Assembly: GCA_027484825.1 (NCBI GenBank)
Contig: JAIXSE010000028.1
Location: 1 to 64,000, forward strand
Reading direction: 5' to 3'
DNA: 64,000 nucleotides
Source of the DNA: Rubrivivax sp.
Lineage (GTDB): Bacteria; Pseudomonadota; Gammaproteobacteria; Burkholderiales; Burkholderiaceae_C
Positions 34,457-43,542 of the stretch are shown piece by piece. Below the pieces are notes generated by a model. That model made no database searches and was not told the DNA's origin. It saw only the letters and a program-made list of their open reading frames with translations. Position 1 is the first letter of the stretch. Every line of letters begins with the position of its first letter. Made by a program: the position numbers and the translations under genes.

Positions 34457-35335
34457 TTACTGCTTGGCCGACTTGCCGCTGTTCTTGCCCAGCTTGGTCT
34501 TCACCTCGGCCACGCCGTCGATGAAGGCGTTGAAGTTGCGCAGGTGGCGCTTGAGCTGGAAATCCGCCTCGGCCATGTGCCGTTCGATGGCTTCGTCCAC
34601 ATGGGAGGACACGGAATCTGGCGGCAGGCGCAGCCAGGCCTCGGACTCGCTGCCGTCCCGCTCCACCTTGGCCCCGGCTTTGCGGGCGATGGCCAGCATG
34701 GGGCCGTTTTCGCTCAGAGCGTGGATGAACAGGGTGTCGATACCGCGGTTGCGGGCGTGCAGGGCGGCGCGTTCAAAGAGCCGACGGCCATAGCCGCGGC
34801 CCCGGGCGGTGCTCTGCACCGAGACACCGAATTCCGCCATGGCCGCTCGGCCCTTGATCTGGGGCGTCGGTTCGTAGGCCAGGTGGGCGACGGCGATCAA
34901 CTGCAGCTTTCGGTTGAAGATGCCGAGCACTTCATCCCGAGAGAAATTGAGGGTGTCCACGTACTTCTGGATCTGCTCGTCCCGCGCGGCATAACCGAAG
35001 CGCAGATAGCGGTCTCGCTCGGGCAGCGACAGCAGGTGCTGGGCAATCCGCTTGCGGTGGCGCCTGCCCAGGGCACGGATGGGCACCCAGTCGGTCCATC
35101 GGTGCCAGAAGGGAAGGTGGGCGGTCCAGGGTTTGCTGCGGGTGGGTGTCGGCGTGGCCGTGGGCGCTGGTCGAGCCGCTGGGATGATGGAGCCAGTGGC
35201 GGATCCTGTTGCTGCCCCTGTTGCTGCTCCTGTACCGGATGCTGCACCGGATGCTCCACCGGATGCGCGAGCAGGCCCGTGATCAGTCCCTTCCTGGGGC
35301 GCTGGGTCGGGGGAGGGCAGTGGGGCGGCAGTCAT
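34457..35335 (-). CDS. GNAT-family N-acetyltransferase with an Ala/Gly-rich N-terminus
   Basis: Protein of 292 residues. The GNAT acetyl-CoA fold occupies about residues 85-240. The pyrophosphate-binding loop is visible as QSTARGRGYGRRLFERAALHAR, preceded by the strand AMAEFGVSV and followed by IDTLFIHALSENGPMLAIARKAG. The first 70 residues are low-complexity, with repeated Ala/Gly/Ser/Thr units (GAASG, GAATG, GSATGS) and then Pro/Thr repeats, suggesting slippage-prone DNA. A downstream start near MAEF is too late to keep the fold, so the true start may be internal but before about residue 75. Acceptor substrate unknown. Confidence 0.85.
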   Translation of the reverse strand: MTAAPLPSPDPAPQEGTDHGPARASGGASGAASGTGAATGAATGSATGSIIPAARPAPTATPTPTRSKPWTAHLPFWHRWTDWVPIRALGRRHRKRIAQHLLSLPERDRYLRFGYAARDEQIQKYVDTLNFSRDEVLGIFNRKLQLIAVAHLAYEPTPQIKGRAAMAEFGVSVQSTARGRGYGRRLFERAALHARNRGIDTLFIHALSENGPMLAIARKAGAKVERDGSESEAWLRLPPDSVSSHVDEAIERHMAEADFQLKRHLRNFNAFIDGVAEVKTKLGKNSGKSAKQ

Positions 35336-35476
35336 GGTGGCTCAGTAGTAACCCGGATGGTAGCCAAAGTGCGGATCTCGCCAAGGGAATTCTGGGGCTA
35401 GATGCGTCATCCGTGACGATTCCCCGATCAACGGCACCTGCCCCCCGGCGATTGGACGCGCCGCTGCGCCCGCGCA

Positions 35477-35505
35477 TTTGGCTTTTGCCCAAGTTCTGCT
35501 AGACT
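35477..35505 (+). promoter_or_regulatory. Candidate sigma-70 promoter of rplM-rpsI
   Basis: TTTGGC (35477-35482) and TAGACT (35500-35505) are separated by 17 bases, about 190 bases upstream of rplM. This would give a leader of about 180 bases that includes the paired hairpins at 35612-35655. Confidence 0.5.
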
Positions 35506-35611
35506 CGCGGGCTTTCCCCGGTTTCATGGCAGCCGTGGGGCACTTTCGTGAGAGGTCGCAAACTCATAAGCGGCACCGAACTGAAGTGGGGCATTGGCCC
35601 AGCGTGCGGAC

Positions 35612-35655
35612 TGAATGGACCGAAGGGTCCACACAGTGAATGGACCGAAGGGTCC
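35612..35655 (+). repeat. Two copies of a 19-bp hairpin repeat in the rplM leader
   Basis: TGAATGGACCGAAGGGTCC occurs at 35612-35630 and again, identical, at 35637-35655 (period 25). Each copy can fold as GGACC-GAAG-GGTCC. They lie 39 bases before rplM, in the presumed untranslated leader. Confidence 0.92.
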
Positions 35656-35693
35656 CACAGGTCTGCTGATTTGCCAGATTTTGAAAGACTCTC

Positions 35694-36122
35694 ATGAAGA
35701 CCTTCAGCGCCAAGCCGGCCGAAGTGAAGCACGAGTGGTTTGTGATTGACGCCACCGACAAGGTGCTCGGACGTGTTGCCAGCGAAGTGGCACTCCGTTT
35801 GCGCGGCAAGCACAAGGCCATCTACACGCCTCACGTGGATACCGGCGATTTCATCGTCATCATCAACGCAGACAAGCTGCGCGTGACCGGCAACAAGGCC
35901 AATGACAAGGTGTACTACCGTCATACCGGCTACCCGGGCGGCATCCGCGCCACGAAGTTCAAGGACATGCAAGCCAAGTTCCCGGGCCGCGCCCTGGAAA
36001 AGGCTGTCAAGGGCATGCTGCCCAAGGGTCCTCTGGGCTACGCGATGATCAAGAAGCTGAAGGTGTACGCGGGCGACACGCATCCGCACACCGCCCAGCA
36101 GCCCCAAGTGCTGGAAATCTAA
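35694..36122 (+). CDS. rplM: 50S ribosomal protein L13
   Basis: Large-subunit ribosomal protein, 142 residues, exactly the E. coli length. Diagnostic segments are [25 protein letters not shown] split over the N-terminus, [24 protein letters not shown] and the C-terminal [16 protein letters not shown]. It is co-transcribed with rpsI (nine bases apart), the universal L13-S9 pair. A leader of about 180 bases with duplicated hairpins precedes it. In E. coli L13 represses its own operon by binding the rplM leader. Confidence 0.99.
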   Translation: MKTFSAKPAEVKHEWFVIDATDKVLGRVASEVALRLRGKHKAIYTPHVDTGDFIVIINADKLRVTGNKANDKVYYRHTGYPGGIRATKFKDMQAKFPGRALEKAVKGMLPKGPLGYAMIKKLKVYAGDTHPHTAQQPQVLEI

Positions 36123-36131
36123 GGAGCGGTG

Positions 36132-36524
36132 ATGATCGGAAACTGGAACTACGGTACCGGCCGTCGCAAGTCGTCGGTGGCTCGCGTCTTCATCAAGAAG
36201 GGCACGGGTCAAATCATCGTCAATGGCCGCTCGATCGAGCAGTACTTTGGCCGTCAGACCTCCATCATGATTGCTCGTCAAGCCCTGCTGCTGACGAACA
36301 ACGGTGAAGCGTTCGACATCAAGGTCAATGTGCACGGTGGTGGCGAATCCGGCCAGGCCGGTGCAGTGCGCCTGGGTATCACCCGCGCCCTGATCGACTA
36401 CGACGCAGCCCTGAAGCCCGAACTGAGCCGCGCCGGCTTCGTGACGCGTGACGCGCGTGAAGTCGAACGTAAGAAGGTCGGTCTGCACGGTGCCCGTCGC
36501 CGGAAGCAGTTCAGCAAGCGCTGA
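36132..36524 (+). CDS. rpsI: 30S ribosomal protein S9
   Basis: Small-subunit ribosomal protein, 130 residues. It begins [19 protein letters not shown] and ends with the invariant [17 protein letters not shown], whose basic tail reaches the P-site tRNA. An AAGGAG ribosome-binding site (36121-36126) lies five bases before the ATG at 36132; the adjacent in-frame GTG at 36129 is too close to it. It follows rplM directly and is followed by a strong terminator. Confidence 0.99.
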   Translation: MIGNWNYGTGRRKSSVARVFIKKGTGQIIVNGRSIEQYFGRQTSIMIARQALLLTNNGEAFDIKVNVHGGGESGQAGAVRLGITRALIDYDAALKPELSRAGFVTRDAREVERKKVGLHGARRRKQFSKR

Positions 36525-36567
36525 TCGAACTTCCTGGAACGCTGGGTTCAGTCCTGGTGTTCCATCC

Positions 36568-36600
36568 AACAAAGGCCGCTTTTCAGCGGCCTTTGTTTTT
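36568..36600 (+). terminator. Intrinsic terminator of the rplM-rpsI operon
   Basis: An 11-base perfect stem CAAAGGCCGCT (36570-36580) with AGCGGCCTTTG (36585-36595) and a TTTC loop is followed by a T-run (36596-36600). It begins 44 bases after the rpsI stop codon. Confidence 0.94.
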
Positions 36601-36639
36601 GGCGCTGCTCTTTTGCGCAGCTGGTTGGCACTGCATTAG

Positions 36640-36717
36640 GCGTTACTTGCCAGCGCGACTTTCCGGCGCGACTTTCCGGCGCAACTTTGCGGCACCGCTT
36701 TGCGGCGCGTGTTTTCG
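36640..36717. repeat. 13-bp tandem repeat between rpsI and erpA
   Basis: Five units of 13 bases from 36653 to 36717, consensus GCGCGACTTTSCG. Units 1 and 2 are identical (36653-36665, 36666-36678), units 3-5 diverge progressively, and a weaker unit precedes them at 36640. The 321-base interval between rpsI and erpA holds the terminator, this repeat and the erpA upstream region, but no convincing gene. Confidence 0.9.
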
Positions 36718-36845
36718 CTGGTGCTTTCTTGGCGTGTGGCTGCTGCCGCATTGCCAGAAGGGCTTTGGCCACACGCAACGCCGCCGGGCAGCCTGCTTTG
36801 ACATAATGCCTCCCATTACCCGGACATCTCCACTCAGGATCCAGC

Positions 36846-37226
36846 ATGAGCACTGCAGTTCTCGAAACCTCCGCCGATCTGACCGCTGACGGCATGCCCG
36901 CCCCGCTGGTCTTCACCGACGCCGCGGCCGAGAAGGTGCGTGAGCTGGTGCTGGAAGAGGGCAACCCCGATCTGAAGCTGCGCGTGTTTGTGCAGGGCGG
37001 TGGCTGCTCCGGCTTCCAGTACGGTTTCACCTTCGACGAAGCGGTGAACGACGACGACACGCAGATGAACAAGAACGACGTCACCCTGCTGATCGACGCG
37101 ATGAGCCTGCAATACCTGATGGGCGCAGAGATCGACTACAAGGAAGACCTGCAGGGCGCTCAGTTCGTCATAAAGAACCCGAACGCCACGACCACCTGCG
37201 GTTGCGGGTCGAGCTTCTCGGTCTGA
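36846..37226 (+). CDS. erpA: Iron-sulfur cluster insertion protein ErpA
   Basis: A-type carrier that delivers iron-sulfur clusters to apoproteins. The 126-residue sequence has the three cluster-ligand cysteines: one in [12 protein letters not shown] and two in [12 protein letters not shown] at the C-terminus. [15 protein letters not shown] is the usual N-terminal start of the fold. An AGGA ribosome-binding site precedes ATG 36846. A CATAAT box near 36804 may be part of its promoter. A GC-rich hairpin follows the gene. Confidence 0.97.
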   Translation: MSTAVLETSADLTADGMPAPLVFTDAAAEKVRELVLEEGNPDLKLRVFVQGGGCSGFQYGFTFDEAVNDDDTQMNKNDVTLLIDAMSLQYLMGAEIDYKEDLQGAQFVIKNPNATTTCGCGSSFSV

Positions 37227-37273
37227 TCCTGGTCAGTGACCGTCGCCGCGTTGAGGCGAACGGTGCACGTCTG

Positions 37274-37293
37274 AAACCGCCTCCGGGCGGTTT
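37274..37293 (+). terminator. Intrinsic terminator downstream of erpA
   Basis: Eight-base perfect stem AAACCGCC (37274-37281) with GGCGGTTT (37286-37293) and a TCCG loop. The following sequence CGTTGTTTCT is only moderately T-rich. It lies between the convergent erpA and anmK genes and may serve both. Confidence 0.75.
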
Positions 37294-37366
37294 CGTTGTT
37301 TCTGGCGTTTGGTGATTGGATCTGGCCCAGGCTCGGCGTTGACGCCTGCTGGTTCATGCCCACCCA

Positions 37367-38485
37367 TCAAGCCGGCGTATAACTCCCCAACACCCGCGGC
37401 CCACTGGCCCCGGTGACGGCCGGCAGATTGCCGCTGAGGTGTCGGACCCAGCGCATGGCCAACCAGGCGAAGGCTGCGCCTTCCACCTGCATCGGCGGCA
37501 GCCCCGCCACTGCGCTGCTGCACACCCGCAAGGTCGGCAGCAGCGATTCAAGCCGCTGCATCAGCTGCCCATTGAAGGCCCCGCCCCCGCAGACCATCAG
37601 CGCCTGCCATCGCCCGGGTGCAAACCGGGCCAGGCTGTCCGCCACGCAGCGGGCGCTCAATTCCAGCAGAGTCGCCTGCACATCCACCGGCTGCGCGCCT
37701 GGATGCAACGCGAGCCGGTGATCCAGCCATTGAAGATGGAACAGATCCCGGCCCGTGCTGCGAGGCGGCGCCTGATGGAAGAAGGGCTCTGCCAGCAGGT
37801 CCCGCAGCAGCTCGGGCAGCACCTGGCCTTGGGCAGCCCACTGCCCATCTGCGTCATAGTCGGCGCCCTGATGGCGCTGGATCCAGCCATCCATCAGGCA
37901 GTTGCCCGGACCGCAGTCAAATCCGCCGCTGTCCCCATGCGCCCAGAGCAGGCTGACATTGCTGATGCCGCCGACATTGAGCACGGCCACATCGGCATCC
38001 TCGCGGCCGAACACGGCGCGATGGAAGGCGGGCACCAGCGGTGCGCCCTGGCCGCCGGCGGCCAGGTCCCGGCTGCGGAAGTCATGCACGACGCTGATGC
38101 CGGTCAGCTCCGCCAGCAGCGGTGCATTGAGGAGTTGCAGGGTGAAGCCGGTGCCGTCGAATTCGCCCGGCCGGTGACGCACCGTCTGACCGTGAGCCCC
38201 CAAGGCGCGGATCTGCAAGGGGGAGAGACCCTGCGCCAGCAGCAGCGCCTGCACCACCTGGGCATACGCGCGAGACACGGCGTTGGCCGCCAGGGCGGCG
38301 CGTTGCAGTTCGTTGTCGCCCGCCTCATTCAGGGCCAGCAGCTCAGCGCGCAGGGCCGGGCTGAAGGCTTGGTGATGGTGGTTGAGGGCCTGAACGCGTC
38401 CGTCGCTCTCGGCTTGCAGAAGCACGGCGTCCACCCCATCCAGGGAGGTGCCGGACATCAGACCGATGAAGCGCTCTTGCGTCAT
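37367..38485 (-). CDS. anmK: Anhydro-N-acetylmuramic acid kinase AnmK
   Basis: Phosphorylates and opens 1,6-anhydro-MurNAc during recycling of cell-wall fragments. The protein is 372 residues from ATG 38485 (E. coli 369). Motifs of the family are FIGLMSGTSLDGVDAVL at the N-terminus (ATP phosphate loop), GAHGQTVRHRPG, HDFRSRDLAAGGQGAPLVP, LNVGGISN and DCGPGNCLMD. VCGGGAFNGQLMQRL is the C-terminal nucleotide region. The frame is open to 38533, but the extra residues precede the fold. Next to an M23 peptidase and tyrS, an arrangement common in Burkholderiales. Confidence 0.96.
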   Translation of the reverse strand: MTQERFIGLMSGTSLDGVDAVLLQAESDGRVQALNHHHQAFSPALRAELLALNEAGDNELQRAALAANAVSRAYAQVVQALLLAQGLSPLQIRALGAHGQTVRHRPGEFDGTGFTLQLLNAPLLAELTGISVVHDFRSRDLAAGGQGAPLVPAFHRAVFGREDADVAVLNVGGISNVSLLWAHGDSGGFDCGPGNCLMDGWIQRHQGADYDADGQWAAQGQVLPELLRDLLAEPFFHQAPPRSTGRDLFHLQWLDHRLALHPGAQPVDVQATLLELSARCVADSLARFAPGRWQALMVCGGGAFNGQLMQRLESLLPTLRVCSSAVAGLPPMQVEGAAFAWLAMRWVRHLSGNLPAVTGASGPRVLGSYTPA

Positions 38486-38632
38486 GCTGAAAGACTCACC
38501 TGGAAGTGTCAGCGGTTCGGGCCCCAACTGCATCAGTGACGTGGTGCAGAGGCGTCGGGCTGGTAGCGCGCATCGCGGCGCAGTGTCCCGGTGCTCGCCG
38601 GAACGCTGCGCCTCAGTGCTTCAAGCGCCGAC

Positions 38633-40078
38633 TTATTCGCCCACCACGCCGTCACCCAGCGTGGCCGCCGCCTGCAACTGGGTCTTGGCAGCCGCCAGTT
38701 GAGACTGGAAGGCGGCGCGGGCCGAGGCTGGCAGCGGCACCGATTCGGCGGCCTTGGCGATCACGCGCGGATCCTGCTGCTGACCATTGACCCGGAATTC
38801 AAAGTGCAGGTGAGGGCCGGTGGCCCAGCCGGTCGCGCCGACAGCACCGATCTTCTGACCCTGCTCCACACGCTCGCCGCGCTTGACGTCAATGCGGCTC
38901 AGGTGGCCGTAGACCGTCATCCGGTCGCCGTTGTGCTTGATCTGGATGACGTTGCCAAAACCGTTCTGCCAGCCGGCAAACGCCACCGTGCCGTCACCGA
39001 CCGTGCGCACCGCCGTGCCGGTGGGCGCGCCGTAGTCAATGCCCTGGTGCTGACGCCAGGTCTTGAGAATCGGGTGGAAGCGCATCGCGAACCCGGAGGT
39101 CACGCGGGAGAATTCCATCGGGCTGGCCAGGAAGGACTTGCGCTTGCTTTCGCCGTCAAAACCGTAATAGCTGCCCTTGCCGCTGGCGCTGTCCTTGAAC
39201 CAGACGGATTGATAGCTCTTGCCGTTGTTGACGAATTCCGAAGCCAGCAGGCGGCCGGCGCGGCCGTCCCAGTTGATCGGCTCGCCGTCAGCGGTCAGGA
39301 CTTCATAGACCAGCGAAAACCGGTCGCCCTTGCGCAGTTCGCGGTGGAAGTCGATGTCGCCGGAGAACATGTCCGCCAGCTGGGACGCGATGGCGTCCGG
39401 AATGTTGGCTTCGTCGGTGGCGGCGAACAGCGAGCTGCGGATGGTGCCGCTGCCCAGACGGATCTGGCTTTCCAGCGGGGCGGTTTCCCACTTGGAGACG
39501 AAATGGTCACCTTCGCGAACGATGCTCAGGCGGGTGAAGAAACGGTCCTGCTGCTCGGTCTTCTCGGCCGGAAAACGGGCAATGAGGCTCTGCACCTGGC
39601 CGCTGGCCGTGGCCACGACCTGCACACGCTTGCCCACGCGGCCTTGCAGCAGGCGCTTGGCGTTCGGGTCGTTGCGCAGGAAGAGGGCGGCGGCCGGGTC
39701 GAAGGCGCCCATGCGCTTGAGCAGGGTGTCAGCCGTGTCGGAGGCGCGGGTGACATCCGTGCGGGACAGGCCCGGATCAAAGGCGGCCAGCGCGGCCAGT
39801 TGCTCGTCCAGCGACTGGGGGGCGATGGCTTCGGTGATTTCGTGCTGCTGCAGGTCAGCGGCATCCGGAGCCAGCGGGGCGATACCGAACGCGGTGACTG
39901 CAAAGCCTCCCAGCACCCCGACCACCGTGCCGGTCAGTGCCCGCGGATGACGCGCCACAAAACCTTGCACGTGACCTTCCACGCCAGCCAGCGAGCGCTG
40001 CACGCGCTTCCATTCCTCAGACCAATTCATCACGCGCGAGACATCCTGGAGACGGTGGGTGACGGAATCCGCAGTCAC
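38633..40078 (-). CDS. M23-family (LytM) peptidoglycan endopeptidase
   Basis: Cell-wall peptidase of 481 residues. One N-terminal transmembrane segment (about 47-68) anchors it with the bulk in the periplasm. The region of about 85-310 is an OapA/LysM-like helical linker. The catalytic M23 domain (about 335-445) has the zinc motifs HQGIDYG and GPHLHFEFRVNG, plus VYGHLSRIDVKRG and VGATGWATG. Both the Hx3D and HxH motifs are intact, so it is likely an active DD-endopeptidase rather than a degenerate EnvC/NlpD-type activator. It is transcribed divergently from tyrS and towards anmK. Confidence 0.95.
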   Translation of the reverse strand: MTADSVTHRLQDVSRVMNWSEEWKRVQRSLAGVEGHVQGFVARHPRALTGTVVGVLGGFAVTAFGIAPLAPDAADLQQHEITEAIAPQSLDEQLAALAAFDPGLSRTDVTRASDTADTLLKRMGAFDPAAALFLRNDPNAKRLLQGRVGKRVQVVATASGQVQSLIARFPAEKTEQQDRFFTRLSIVREGDHFVSKWETAPLESQIRLGSGTIRSSLFAATDEANIPDAIASQLADMFSGDIDFHRELRKGDRFSLVYEVLTADGEPINWDGRAGRLLASEFVNNGKSYQSVWFKDSASGKGSYYGFDGESKRKSFLASPMEFSRVTSGFAMRFHPILKTWRQHQGIDYGAPTGTAVRTVGDGTVAFAGWQNGFGNVIQIKHNGDRMTVYGHLSRIDVKRGERVEQGQKIGAVGATGWATGPHLHFEFRVNGQQQDPRVIAKAAESVPLPASARAAFQSQLAAAKTQLQAAATLGDGVVGE

Positions 40079-40315
40079 ACCCTGGCCAGCGACGGACGCA
40101 AGCGACGGACGTGCACGGTCGATACAGCGAAGAGCCGGCCGACCGCAAAGTTCTGTGACCTAGAATCGGCTGCTTTTGCGGAGAATCAGTCGGTAATTGC
40201 TACCGATTGGGCCCTGCAAAACTGCGGCAAGTATAGCGGCGGGTGGTCTCGCGGCATGCTAGAAAACCCGCTAAATCAAGACTTTATGTAAGCCCCGTGC
40301 GGGGGATGCAGCCCT

Positions 40316-41572
40316 ATGTCCGAAGCCCGAACCCAGCCCGACAGTCCTTCCAGTAAACCGGAATTTCCGATCACCGACCGGGTGAAGCAGGCGCTGGCGC
40401 AATCGCTGCGCGGCTGCGAGGAACTGCTGCCCGAGGCCGAGTGGGTGAAAAAGCTGGCCCGCTCGGAAGCCACTGGCGTGCCGCTGCGCATCAAACTGGG
40501 TCTGGACCCGACCGCGCCGGACATCCACATCGGCCACACGGTGGTGCTCAACAAGATGCGCCAGCTGCAGGACCTGGGGCATCAGGTGATCTTCCTGATC
40601 GGCGACTTCACCTCCATGATTGGCGACCCGTCCGGCCGCAACGCCACCCGTCCGCCGCTCACGCCCGAGCAGATCAAGCACAACGCCGAGACCTACTACA
40701 AGCAGGCCAGCCTGGTGCTGGACCCGGCCCGCACCGAGATCCGCTACAACAGCGAATGGAGCGACCCGCTGGGTGCGCGCGGCATGATCCAGCTGGCCGC
40801 CAAATACACGGTGGCCCGCATGATGGAGCGGGACGACTTCACCAAGCGTTATGCCGCCGGCACCCCGATCTCGGTGCATGAATTCCTCTACCCGCTGATG
40901 CAGGGTTACGACTCGGTGGCGCTGAAGTCCGACCTGGAACTCGGCGGCACCGACCAGAAATTCAACCTGCTGATGGGTCGCCACCTGCAGGCCGAATACG
41001 GTCAGGAGCCGCAGTGCATCCTGACCATGCCGCTGCTGGAAGGTCTGGACGGTGTGGACAAGATGTCCAAGTCCAAGAACAACTATGTGGGCATCACCGA
41101 GCCGGCCAACAGCATGTTTGCCAAGATCCTGTCCATCAGCGATGTGCAGATGTGGAAGTGGTATGACCTGCTGAGCTTCCGCAGCCTGGACGAGATTGCC
41201 GCGCTCAAGCGCGACATCGAAGCCGGCCGCAATCCCAAGGAAGTCAAGGTGCTGCTGGCCAAGGAAATCACGGCGCGTTTCCACAGCGCGCAGGCGGCTG
41301 AAGAAGCCGAGGCGGACTTCAACAATCGCGCCAAGGGCGGCATTCCGGACGACATTCCGGAGGTCACGCTCAGCGGGGCCCCGATGGGCATCGGTGCGCT
41401 GCTCAAGGCGGCGGGGCTGGTGCCGTCCACCTCCGAGGCCAACCGGATGATTGAGCAGAGCGGCGTCAAGATCGACGGCGACACGGTCACCGATCGCGCG
41501 CTGAAGGTCGCGGCTGGCCAGATGGTGGTGCAGGTGGGTCGTCGCAAGTTTGCCCGCGTCACCCTGACCTGA
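40316..41572 (+). CDS. tyrS: Tyrosyl-tRNA synthetase
   Basis: Class I aminoacyl-tRNA synthetase charging tRNA-Tyr, 418 residues. The HIGH motif is DIHIGHT (about residue 72), and the KMSKS loop (about 249) is intact in [13 protein letters not shown]. The tyrosine-binding region includes [16 protein letters not shown]. The C-terminal S4-like domain ends [12 protein letters not shown]. It is of the TyrS2-like subgroup with KMSKS rather than the KFGKT of E. coli TyrS1. The region upstream (40079-40315) holds no gene. Confidence 0.98.
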   Translation: MSEARTQPDSPSSKPEFPITDRVKQALAQSLRGCEELLPEAEWVKKLARSEATGVPLRIKLGLDPTAPDIHIGHTVVLNKMRQLQDLGHQVIFLIGDFTSMIGDPSGRNATRPPLTPEQIKHNAETYYKQASLVLDPARTEIRYNSEWSDPLGARGMIQLAAKYTVARMMERDDFTKRYAAGTPISVHEFLYPLMQGYDSVALKSDLELGGTDQKFNLLMGRHLQAEYGQEPQCILTMPLLEGLDGVDKMSKSKNNYVGITEPANSMFAKILSISDVQMWKWYDLLSFRSLDEIAALKRDIEAGRNPKEVKVLLAKEITARFHSAQAAEEAEADFNNRAKGGIPDDIPEVTLSGAPMGIGALLKAAGLVPSTSEANRMIEQSGVKIDGDTVTDRALKVAAGQMVVQVGRRKFARVTLT

Positions 41573-41718
41573 CCCCACCCGCTGACCCCACGCCCCACTG
41601 CGACTTCCGGCCGCCCGCTTGATGGCGGCCTGACATCGCGATACACATCCCTTTCCGGATCGGCCTGAACAAGGCACGTTTCCTGCCGTCTGGGGGCTCA
41701 ACGGAAAGGGATACGTTT

Positions 41719-43512
41719 ATGGATGTGGCATCGCTGAAGCTGGGACTGGTGGGCAATTGCGCGGTCAGTGCCCTCATCGACGATCAGGCCCGTGTGGTCT
41801 GGGCCTGCGCGCCGCGCTTTGATGGCGACCCGATGTTCCATGCGCTCATCGACTCGCCGGAGGGCGTAGGGCCGGACGGCACCTTCCAGGTGGTGCTGCA
41901 GGACTTCTCCCACAGCGAGCAGTCCTACGACCATGGCACGGCGGTGCTCCGCACCCGCCTCTACGACACCCACGGCAATGCGATTGAAGTCACCGACTTC
42001 ATGCCGCGTTTCTTCCTGCACGACCGACCCTTCCGGCCGATGATGCTGGTGCGGCGCATCCGTCCGCTGGAGGGGCGGCCGCAGATCCGGGTGGTGCTGC
42101 GCCCGGTGGTGGACTGGGGCAAGTCGCGCCCGGTGCGAACCCGCGGCAGCAATCACATCCGCTTTGTCGGCCCGCGATTCGTGGTGCGGCTCACCTCCAA
42201 CGCGCCGCTGACCTACATCCTGGACGAGACCTCCTTCTCGCTGGACCAGCCGATGAGCTTCATCTTCGGCCCGGACGAGACCCTGGACCGCGGTGTGGAA
42301 GACGCCGCCCGCATGCTGGAGGAGCAGACCATCCATTACTGGCGGGACTGGACCCGCCGCCTGGCCATTCCGCTGGAATGGCAGGACGCCGTCATCCGTG
42401 CGGCCATCACGCTGAAGATGTGTCTGTACGAGGAGACCGGCGCCATCGTCGCCGCCATGACCACCAGCGTGCCGGAGGCCCCAGGTACCCAGCGCAACTG
42501 GGACTACCGTTACTGCTGGCTGCGGGATGCGTTCTTCGTGGTGCGGGCCCTCAACAGCCTGTCCGAGACCGGCACGATGGAGGACTACCTGCGCTGGTTG
42601 CGCAATGTGGTGGCGCAGTCGAGGGACGGTCATGTGCAGCCGCTCTACGGCATCGGCCTGGAGCATCGGCTCACCGAGCAGACGGTGGACCATCTGCGCG
42701 GCTACCGGGGCAATGGTCCGGTTCGGGCCGGCAACCAGGCGTATGAGCATTTCCAGCATGACGTCTACGGCAACATCGTGCTCGGGTCGGCGCAGTCCTT
42801 CTTCGACCACCGCCTGCACCAGCGCGCCGGGCTGAATGAATTCGCCCTGCTCGAGCGGATCGGCGAGCAGGCCTATGCCATCCACGACAAGCCCGATGCC
42901 GGCATGTGGGAGCTGCGCACCCGCTCTCGGGTCCACACCTCCTCCGTGCTGATGAACTGGGCCGCCTGCGACCGGCTGGCCAAGATCGCCACCGTGCTGG
43001 GCGAGCCGCGCCGTGCGCAGCTGTGGCGCGAGCGGGCCGAGATCATCCGCAACAAGATCCTGCAGAACGCCTGGAGCGATCACCGCAAGGCCTTTGTGGA
43101 GAGCTTCGGCGGCAAGGACCTGGATGCCAGTGTGCTGCTGATGGCCGAGGTCGGCTTCATCGATCCGAAGGACCCGCGCTTCGTGAGTACCGTGGATGCC
43201 ATGGAGGCCTCGCTCTGCGATGGCCCTCACATGCGTCGTTATGAAGCGCCTGACGACTTCGGCCGCCCGGAGACCGCCTTCAACATCTGCGCCTTCTGGC
43301 GGATCGATGCGCTGGCCCGCATCGGCCGGACCGAAGAGGCCCGGGAGATCTTCGAAGCGCTGCTGGCTTCGCGCAACCACCTGGGGCTGCTGTCCGAGGA
43401 CACGCATCCCGTCACCGGCGAGTTGTGGGGCAACTTCCCGCAGACCTATTCGATGGTGGGCATCATCAACGGTGCGATGCGGCTGTCCAAGCCGTGGGAT
43501 TCGCAGATCTGA
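41719..43512 (+). CDS. Glycoside hydrolase family 15 protein (glucoamylase/trehalase-like)
   Basis: Probable alpha-glucosidase-type inverting hydrolase of 597 residues with no signal peptide, so cytoplasmic. The N-terminal beta-domain (about 1-215) begins LGLVGNCAVSALID and carries the PRFDGDPMF element. The (alpha/alpha)6 barrel begins near GTQRNWDYRYCWLRDA, the most characteristic GH15 segment. The region PLYGIGLEHRLTEQTVDHLRGY and GNQAYEHFQHDVYGN match the catalytic-acid area, and SEDTHPVTGELWGNFPQTYS the C-terminal part. Bacterial members include trehalases and glucoamylases; substrate not decided. An AAAGGGA ribosome-binding site lies before ATG 41719. Confidence 0.93.
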   Translation: MDVASLKLGLVGNCAVSALIDDQARVVWACAPRFDGDPMFHALIDSPEGVGPDGTFQVVLQDFSHSEQSYDHGTAVLRTRLYDTHGNAIEVTDFMPRFFLHDRPFRPMMLVRRIRPLEGRPQIRVVLRPVVDWGKSRPVRTRGSNHIRFVGPRFVVRLTSNAPLTYILDETSFSLDQPMSFIFGPDETLDRGVEDAARMLEEQTIHYWRDWTRRLAIPLEWQDAVIRAAITLKMCLYEETGAIVAAMTTSVPEAPGTQRNWDYRYCWLRDAFFVVRALNSLSETGTMEDYLRWLRNVVAQSRDGHVQPLYGIGLEHRLTEQTVDHLRGYRGNGPVRAGNQAYEHFQHDVYGNIVLGSAQSFFDHRLHQRAGLNEFALLERIGEQAYAIHDKPDAGMWELRTRSRVHTSSVLMNWAACDRLAKIATVLGEPRRAQLWRERAEIIRNKILQNAWSDHRKAFVESFGGKDLDASVLLMAEVGFIDPKDPRFVSTVDAMEASLCDGPHMRRYEAPDDFGRPETAFNICAFWRIDALARIGRTEEAREIFEALLASRNHLGLLSEDTHPVTGELWGNFPQTYSMVGIINGAMRLSKPWDSQI

Positions 43513-43542
43513 GGCGCAGCGCGGGGTGCGCCGTCAGTGCGG

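Noticed and set aside
36548-37084. Minus-strand frame of 178 codons whose C-terminal part is Lys/Arg/Ala-rich, resembling a histone-H1-like protein
   Set aside because: The basic stretch is produced by the 13-bp tandem repeat read in rotating frames, the frame overlaps erpA antisense, and its end runs through the rpsI terminator.
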